Shown here in pieces: positions 59,275 to 64,000 of a stretch of DNA of 64,000 bases. Both the position numbers and the translations under genes were made by a program. Source of the DNA: Angelobacter sp036557225. GTDB taxonomy: Bacteria > Acidobacteriota > Terriglobia > Terriglobales > Acidobacteriaceae. Positions within the stretch are counted from its first letter, which is position 1. Every line of letters begins with the position of its first letter. A model generated the notes under the pieces. The model saw nothing but the letters and a program-made list of their open reading frames with translations. It had not been told where the DNA came from and did no database searches. Location: NCBI GenBank assembly GCA_036557225.1, contig DATBHX010000037.1, positions 4,813 to 68,812 of the forward strand, given 5' to 3'.

Positions 59275-61722
59275 TTAGCGATTTCCGCGATCGCCGCCTC
59301 CGCCACGGCTTCCGCCCCCGCCTCCGCGGCCTCCACGGCCGCCTCTGCGATGCCCGCCACCCCGGCCACCACGTCCCCCGCCACCGCCATGCGGACGGTC
59401 TCCTCTCGGACGATCCGGCCTTCCATGGCCTGCGTGAACGGTTTCGCGGTTTGCATCTTCGCGATTGAAGTTGGGTTCGCTGTCTTCTTCTGCGAAGTCG
59501 CCGCCACCTTCAAAGGTGATCGTCTCTTCGCCTTCGCCGCGAGGTTGCCCGCCGTTCCCGCCTTCATGCCCGGCTTCCTCACCTGCGGGAGCACCTTCGC
59601 CTTCAGCCCGAGGCTGTGATGCCTGCATCTTGGCGCGCTGTTCGCGCAGAATCGCCTTACGCGACAGCTTGATCCGGTTACCCTCGATCCCCAGGACTTT
59701 CACCAGCACCTGATCGCCTTCTTTCAGCTCGTCTTTCACTTCTTTCACGCGATGTTCCGCAATCTCGCTGATGTGCAGCAAGCCGTCAGTTCCGGGAATG
59801 ATCTCGACGAACGCGCCGAACTCAGCCAGACGCACCACTTTGCCCAGGTACGTCTTACCGACCTCCGGCACCGCCGTCAGATCGTTGATCCTCTGGATCG
59901 CCTTCTGTGCACTCGGTCCATCATTCGATGCGACGTTCACCTTGCCGCTATCGTCCACGTCAATCTTCACGCCGGTTTCTTCAATAATGCTGCGGATCAT
60001 CTTTCCGCCCGGTCCAATCAGGTCGCGGATCTTGTCCACCGGAATCTGCAGCGTGTAAATACGCGGCGCAAAGCTCGAAATGTCCTCGCGTCCGCCGGTC
60101 AGCGTCTGTTCCATTTTGTCCAGGATGAACATACGCCCACGCCGTGCCTGCTCCAGCGCTTCATGCATGATCTTTGACGTGAGGTTCTGGACCTTGATGT
60201 CCATCTGCAGCGCGGTAATTCCCTTGCGCGTGCCCGCGACTTTAAAGTCCATATCGCCGTAGTGGTCTTCTGCTCCAGCAATGTCGGTCAGGATCGCGTA
60301 CGAGTCTTCTTCTTTCACCAGTCCCATAGCAACGCCCGCAACCGCCGATGTCAGCGGCACACCCGCATCCATCAGCGAAAGCGACGCGCCGCAAACCGAC
60401 GCCATGGAAGACGATCCATTCGATTCCAGAATGTCCGAGACCACGCGCATGGTGTAAGGCCACTTGTCGACGTCCGGCAGCACCGCGGAAATTGCACGCT
60501 CTGCCAGGGCTCCGTGACCCACTTCGCGACGTCCCACACCGGTCATGCGGCCCACTTCGCCCACCGAGAACGGCGGGAAGTTGTAGTGCAGCATGAAGCG
60601 CTTCTTGGTCTCGCCTTCAAACCGCTCGATGCGCTGAGCATCGTCCGGCGTGCCCAGCGTGGTGGTCACCAGCGCCTGGGTCTCGCCGCGGGTAAAGACC
60701 GCCGAACCGTGCGTGCGCGGCAGCACGCCAACTTCAATCGAAATCTGCCGGATCTCATCAAAGGCCCGCGCATCCGGGCGTTTGCGGTCCTTCGTTACCT
60801 GCTCGCGGAAAATGCGCTCACGCAACAATTCGTAATAGTGTGAGAGCTTGGCTGCCGCTTCGTCATCATCTTCCGGCAACTCCGCCTTCAGCGCTTTCTT
60901 GATTTCGCGGACCTTCTCGTAACTCTCATGCTTCGGATGCTTCTTGGTGTCCAGGGCATCCGTCAACTCTCCGCCAACTTTCTTCTTCAGTTGGTTAAAG
61001 TACGCTTCGTCAAACTCGGGCGCCGTAACTTCCAGCTTCTTGTTTCCACTGCGGCTGACCAGGTCGTTAATGGCCGCGCAAATCTTCTTGATCTGCTCAT
61101 GGGCAAAGTCAATCGCGCCCAGCACCTGCTCTTCTGAAACTTCCTTCGCCCCCGACTCCACCATCACAATGCCTTCAGCCGTGCCCACCACCATGATGTT
61201 GAGCAGGCTGTCGCGCATCTGCTCATACGTGGGGTTGACCAGGTATTCGTCATTCACCAGGCCTACGCGCACCGCGCCTACCGGGCCATGGAATGGAATT
61301 TCAGATAGGGTAAGTGCAGTGGAAGCGGCATTGATTGCCAGTACGTCAGGATCGTTTTCTGTATCGGCGGAGAGCACCAGGGAAATCACCTGGGTTTCAT
61401 TGCGGAAACCTTCGGGGAACAGCGGCCGGATGGGACGGTCAATCTGGCGGGCGGTCAGGATTTCACGCTCGCTGGGCCGGCCTTCGCGTTTGATAAAGCC
61501 GCCGGGAATGCGGCCGCCGGCATAGGTGTATTCGCGATAATCCACCGTAAGCGGGAAAAAGTCGATCCCTTCGCGTGGATCGGGCGCGGCGCACGCCGTA
61601 CCCAGGACAACGTTATCTCCCTGGCGCACAATGGCTGAGCCTTGTGCCTGTTTGGCCAGATGTCCGGTTTCAATGTGAAGGGTTTTGCCGCCTGCAAGTT
61701 CAACAGTGGCTGTCTGTTTCAT
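59275..61722 (-). CDS. pnp: Polynucleotide phosphorylase with Gly/Arg-rich tail
   Basis: PNPase degrades RNA by phosphorolysis from the 3' end and is part of the degradosome in some bacteria. The 815-residue protein has two RNase PH domains (the second with GVPLTSAVAGVAMGLVKE), a KH domain (RDLIGPGGKMIRSIIEETGV) and an S1 domain (YLGKVVRLAEFGAFVEIIPG). The usual protein ends at about 700 residues. Here some 100 residues follow, rich in Glu, then in His/Arg/Gly (GGGGGRGGRGG type), suggesting an RNA- or protein-binding tail. ATG 61722 has AGAGAGG before it, in a small hairpin. It is co-transcribed with rpsO. Confidence 0.95.
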   Translation of the reverse strand: MKQTATVELAGGKTLHIETGHLAKQAQGSAIVRQGDNVVLGTACAAPDPREGIDFFPLTVDYREYTYAGGRIPGGFIKREGRPSEREILTARQIDRPIRPLFPEGFRNETQVISLVLSADTENDPDVLAINAASTALTLSEIPFHGPVGAVRVGLVNDEYLVNPTYEQMRDSLLNIMVVGTAEGIVMVESGAKEVSEEQVLGAIDFAHEQIKKICAAINDLVSRSGNKKLEVTAPEFDEAYFNQLKKKVGGELTDALDTKKHPKHESYEKVREIKKALKAELPEDDDEAAAKLSHYYELLRERIFREQVTKDRKRPDARAFDEIRQISIEVGVLPRTHGSAVFTRGETQALVTTTLGTPDDAQRIERFEGETKKRFMLHYNFPPFSVGEVGRMTGVGRREVGHGALAERAISAVLPDVDKWPYTMRVVSDILESNGSSSMASVCGASLSLMDAGVPLTSAVAGVAMGLVKEEDSYAILTDIAGAEDHYGDMDFKVAGTRKGITALQMDIKVQNLTSKIMHEALEQARRGRMFILDKMEQTLTGGREDISSFAPRIYTLQIPVDKIRDLIGPGGKMIRSIIEETGVKIDVDDSGKVNVASNDGPSAQKAIQRINDLTAVPEVGKTYLGKVVRLAEFGAFVEIIPGTDGLLHISEIAEHRVKEVKDELKEGDQVLVKVLGIEGNRIKLSRKAILREQRAKMQASQPRAEGEGAPAGEEAGHEGGNGGQPRGEGEETITFEGGGDFAEEDSEPNFNREDANRETVHAGHGRPDRPRGDRPHGGGGGRGGRGGGHRRGGRGGRGGGGGSRGGGGDRGNR

Positions 61723-61726
61723 GATT

Positions 61727-61741
61727 CCTCTCTTCCAGAGG
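61727..61741 (-). promoter_or_regulatory. Hairpin over the pnp ribosome-binding site
   Basis: On the minus strand CCTCT (61741-61737) pairs with AGAGG (61731-61727) across GGAAG. The AGAGG strand is the pnp Shine-Dalgarno sequence, so the pairing could restrict pnp translation. The stem is short. Confidence 0.4.
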
Positions 61742-61861
61742 AGACCAGTAGCGATCTAAGCGAGAATACAATTTAAGCGAAAGTCCAATCAATACGAGTG
61801 GCGGAGACACACACGTCCCCGCCGGCGTTAAACGCCAGTACCTGCAATCGATTTGAATCGA

Positions 61862-62128
61862 TTATTTACGGATGCCAAGTTTCTGGATGACGTCTTTGTA
61901 ACGCTCAGTATCGTACGTTTTCAGATAGTCCAGCAGGCGACGGCGCTTGCTGACCATCATCAGAAGACCGCGCCGGGAGGCATGGTCTTTTTGGTGGCTT
62001 TTGAAGTGCTCCGTCAGCTCTCCGATACGCTCACTCAGAATGGCAATCTGGACTTCCGGGCTGCCCGTATCTGACTGATGTGTACGGAAGCGGTTGATCA
62101 CGTCGGCCTTTCGCTCTCTCGCTAACAC
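61862..62128 (-). CDS. rpsO: 30S ribosomal protein S15
   Basis: S15 binds 16S rRNA early in 30S assembly. The 88-residue sequence is typical: INRFRTHQSDTGSPEVQIAILSERI, LTEHFKSHQKDHASRRGLLMMVSKRRRLLDYLK and ERYKDVIQKLGIRK. GTG at 62128 is the start; AAGGAG lies 14 bases upstream, which is far, so the real translation signal may involve leader structure. The rpsO-pnp order is conserved in many bacteria. The start and 5' leader of this gene resemble a second sequence at 63490-63573. Confidence 0.95.
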   Translation of the reverse strand: MLARERKADVINRFRTHQSDTGSPEVQIAILSERIGELTEHFKSHQKDHASRRGLLMMVSKRRRLLDYLKTYDTERYKDVIQKLGIRK

Positions 62129-62189
62129 TGAATTCTGGTCGACTCCTTATCTAAATCTCGTCCTGTAAGTGACTTAACAAGAGTAACAC
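62107..62189 (-). promoter_or_regulatory. rpsO leader, first copy of a duplicated segment
   Basis: The segment covers the first rpsO codons and about 60 bases upstream. It includes GAATTCTGGTCGACTCC (plus-strand reading), which is identical in a second copy at 63490-63573. On the minus strand TTGTTA with a 17-base spacer and GATTTA is a weak promoter candidate. The segment may hold control elements for S15 autoregulation. Confidence 0.55.
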
Positions 62190-62225
62190 GGCACCGGGAA
62201 AAGTGCAAAGCCAGGGGCTGAGTTC

Positions 62226-62501
62226 TCACAACGGCCTGTCGGCGCCGGTTCCACCACGGGCGAAAATCCTTTTCACGCTCAACCACGCCAGGCGCAGGAA
62301 GAGCAGGCAGACCAGTGATCCAAGCAATAGCACAACAATCGAGAGGGCACCCGGCGCTTCCCGATAGTTTGAGAGAGTTATCGCCTCAATCCCCAAAGCA
62401 AATCCGAGGAAACCCGCCACGAAGATTACCAAAGCGATGCGCTGGATCGGAGTTGCCGGTCTCCGCTGCAATAAGAAGTCTTTGTCGTGATCATTTTCCA
62501 T
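62226..62501 (-). CDS. Small two-helix membrane protein, unknown
   Basis: This 91-residue protein has two membrane segments (IALVIFVAGFLGFALGI and ALSIVVLLLGSLVCLLFLRLAW), a charged N-terminus and an Arg/Gly-rich C-terminus. The family is not recognised. It is upstream of and in the same direction as rpsO, about 97 bases away. The start is ATG at 62501; length and hydrophobicity support a real gene. Confidence 0.65.
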   Translation of the reverse strand: MENDHDKDFLLQRRPATPIQRIALVIFVAGFLGFALGIEAITLSNYREAPGALSIVVLLLGSLVCLLFLRLAWLSVKRIFARGGTGADRPL

Positions 62502-62730
62502 TTCTATTCACCACGTGCGTATACAGTGTAGCTGCTTTCGATCTTCGACTTTCCTCCGTGTCTCCGTGCCTCCGTGGTGGATTTTGCCTTCTCCAATGAC
62601 GGCGATTCCGGCGATTGCGGCGATTTTCCCCGATGTCCTGATCAACCGATCTCCCGTTGAGACAACCCCGCTTCGTCCCAACGCTTCCCTATAAATAAGC
62701 CACTATCGTAGTACTCCAAAGGGGGGACCT

Positions 62731-63237
62731 ATGAATAACTTCTTGAAGATCGCCATGTTCGTGCTGCTCTGCGCCTGCTTTGCTGCGGCCCAGACTCCAG
62801 CCACACCACCCGCAGCCGGACAATCTCCTGCCGCTCAGCCACCCGTAGCCGGGCAGCCGCCAACCGCTCAGACGCCGGCGGCTTCTACCATGCCGTCAAC
62901 CAGCCAGGCGCCTGCAACGTCGGATATCAAAAAGCCCATGCTGGAATTTGCCAATGCTAATTCGGCAAAGATTGCCTGGATTTCAGCCGACAACCAGAGC
63001 GAGAACCTGGGCATGCATTACGGCACCAGCCCCACCAGCTTGACCGGGGCGGTCGATGCCATTGAGAACACCAGCGGCAAGGGCCACCGCGCTTCGCTGG
63101 TCAACCTGCAGCCCAATACGACCTATTACGTACAGATGACGACCAGCACCGGCCAACCCGTTGGTCCGACCTACACGTTTAAGACTCCGGCACAGGGCCA
63201 GCCCGCGATCCACCAGCAGCCGCTCGGACAACAATAG
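62731..63237 (+). CDS. Secreted fibronectin-type-III-like protein
   Basis: This 168-residue protein has a signal peptide (IAMFVLLCACFAAAQ), a Pro/Ala/Gln-rich linker with repeated AGQSPAAQPPV-like units (about 20-65), and one FN3-like domain (about 70-158). The domain shows SAKIAWISADNQSENLGMHYGTSP and the LVNLQPNTTYYVQMTTS strand pair. It is likely a surface or envelope binding module. A GGGGGG-type ribosome site lies six bases before ATG 62731. It is transcribed away from rpsO. Confidence 0.82.
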   Translation: MNNFLKIAMFVLLCACFAAAQTPATPPAAGQSPAAQPPVAGQPPTAQTPAASTMPSTSQAPATSDIKKPMLEFANANSAKIAWISADNQSENLGMHYGTSPTSLTGAVDAIENTSGKGHRASLVNLQPNTTYYVQMTTSTGQPVGPTYTFKTPAQGQPAIHQQPLGQQ

Positions 63238-63744
63238 TTAGTTGCTATCCCGTTTCATCCTGCCACCGTTTGATGTGGCAGGGTGAAGCAGGGCTCGCAA
63301 TTCTCTCTCGCGGCATCCTTTCCTTTCTACTGTTAAGACGCGCCATCCCGAGCCGACGCGGGCAAAGATTCACACTACGGGCTGACCTTCAACTCGGCGA
63401 CGGGGATCGGCTCCGCTGCTCTCAAAGGCACGCAATAAAAAATTAGGTGCCTTGCACTTCATTGGTCATTTCTGGCGGCCCTCCGTCAGCCTTTCACCCG
63501 CTCGCTAACTCCGAATTCTGGTCGACTCCCTGTCTAAACCCCATCCTGTAAGCGACTTATAAAGAGCAATCACTTAGAAGAGGATCGTGCAAAGACGACT
63601 GTGATAAAGCCCTCAGGGCTCGTAGTACAAGAACGCTTGACAAACTTGTTACTTAAGGGCAGAGTTCTTCTGATTTGGGAGTCCCCCCTTGCTCCCGCCG
63701 GCCCACGGGTTTCTCAAAAGCACTCTCTTTCCGAAAGGCCCCCG
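63238..63744. other. Intergenic region with hairpin, duplicated rpsO-leader copy and a promoter-like site
   Basis: CCTGCCAC (63259-63266) with GTGGCAGG (63275-63282) is a stem without T-run after the FN3 gene. Positions 63490-63573 resemble the rpsO leader. TTGACA (63637-63642) followed after 17 bases by CAGAGT could serve the ORF at 63745. Nothing else is recognised. Confidence 0.5.
63490..63573 (-). repeat. Degenerate second copy of the rpsO leader/start
   Basis: Over 84 bases this segment matches 62107-62189 at most positions by eye, including 17 identical bases (GAATTCTGGTCGACTCC) and TCCTGTAAG-GACTTA. The rpsO GTG start is replaced by GAG. The following codons end at TGA after TTA-GCG-AGC-GGG, so no S15 is made. 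It looks like a relic of a duplicated or rearranged rpsO promoter region. Confidence 0.7.
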
Positions 63745-64000
63745 GTGACGAGCCCAACTTCCTCTTACGTTAAGCGCGAAATTGATGCCCAGCTTTGGCA
63801 TGCTTGCAAGGAATGGCAGGAGTATCAAACTCCGATTCAGTGGATCTCAGTCGTTTCCTCGCCTGGAAATGGGAACACCGCGCTTTTAGAAAATCTTCGT
63901 CTGCAGATTGAACAGGACCAGGGTTCCCTTGGCCAGAGCCGCGTCATTTTCGCTCCGGGAGCGGGTTCTTCCCCCGATCAGCCACCGGCGCTGCTTGACC
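63745..64000 (+). CDS. Unrecognised protein, 5' part (gene runs off the window)
   Basis: An open frame begins at GTG 63745 with AAAGG six bases upstream and continues without stop to the window end (85 codons). The N-terminus reads VTSPTSSYVKREIDAQLWHACKEWQ in part, followed by WISVVSSPGNGNTALLENLRLQI. A Gly-containing loop (SSPGNGNTA) after a hydrophobic strand looks like a nucleotide-binding loop without the Lys. A TTGACA promoter element lies upstream. The family cannot be assigned from this fragment. Confidence 0.6.
   Translation, partial: MTSPTSSYVKREIDAQLWHACKEWQEYQTPIQWISVVSSPGNGNTALLENLRLQIEQDQGSLGQSRVIFAPGAGSSPDQPPALLD

Noticed and set aside
1..64000. CRISPR array, tRNA or rRNA genes, prophage, plasmid origin or insertion sequence
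   Set aside because: I looked for spaced direct repeats, tRNA-like CCA/T-loop sequences, transposase and phage structural motifs and saw none. Weak or split elements could be missed by eye.

Overview
The window is bacterial, gene-dense and moderately GC-rich. The gene content suggests an Acidobacteriota member, probably class Terriglobia. The signs are a large Cna-B/Oar-type TonB-dependent receptor, PEGA-domain kinase-like proteins, many secreted peptidases, GAF/TonB hybrid proteins and short palindrome-rich intergenic repeats. This is an inference from family content; no rRNA or tRNA gene was seen that could settle it.

Layout. 1-12.8 kb: the start of typA, a small RiPP/bacteriocin-leader-like ORF, a PEGA pseudokinase, a disulfide-less FAD oxidoreductase, a VOC protein overlapping an S9 peptidase tail to tail, two tandem GAF proteins with matching promoters, and an M16 peptidase pair (one active, one without its zinc site). 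12.8-19.8 kb: a divergent DUF4242/AraC-type pair around a palindromic operator, a secreted phosphoesterase, small secreted proteins, a bacilliredoxin and murB. 19.8-24.5 kb: a molybdenum island, with an HTH-TOBE regulator and modABC on the minus strand and msrPQ (a molybdoenzyme repair system) on the plus strand, followed by a lone GvpA-like gene. 24.6-32.5 kb: a GAF-TM-TonB fusion, a coiled-coil protein, the TonB receptor, a MATE pump and a small zinc-ribbon protein.

33-44 kb: a compact histidine operon, hisI-G-D-C-B-H-F-A, with almost every junction overlapping. It is preceded by a promoter, a leader peptide with six His codons, an antiterminator and an intrinsic terminator, which together read as a textbook transcription attenuator. 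ubiE/menG-aroB (minus) and nadB (plus) follow. 44-64 kb: a DUF4288 protein, a TerC-type transporter with M28 peptidase, a histidine phosphatase, a glutaminyl-cyclase-like lipoprotein, tatB-tatC, a CtpA-type S41 protease, a VCBS-repeat protein, an MHYT sensor kinase, secA, rpsO-pnp, two small envelope proteins and the start of an unrecognised ORF.

Cross-cutting observations. A composite palindromic repeat of 110-150 bp occurs three times (about 18.0, 33.2 and 48.6 kb). One copy has perfect 17-bp terminal inverted repeats and abuts the his promoter. A separate inverted repeat supplies the nadB stop codon. The rpsO leader/start region has a degenerate second copy 1.4 kb away. Much of the window is ordinary housekeeping. 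The best candidates for new biology are the his attenuator with its possibly leaderless leader peptide, the repeat family, the RiPP-like ORF, the GAF-TonB fusion and the duplicated rpsO leader.
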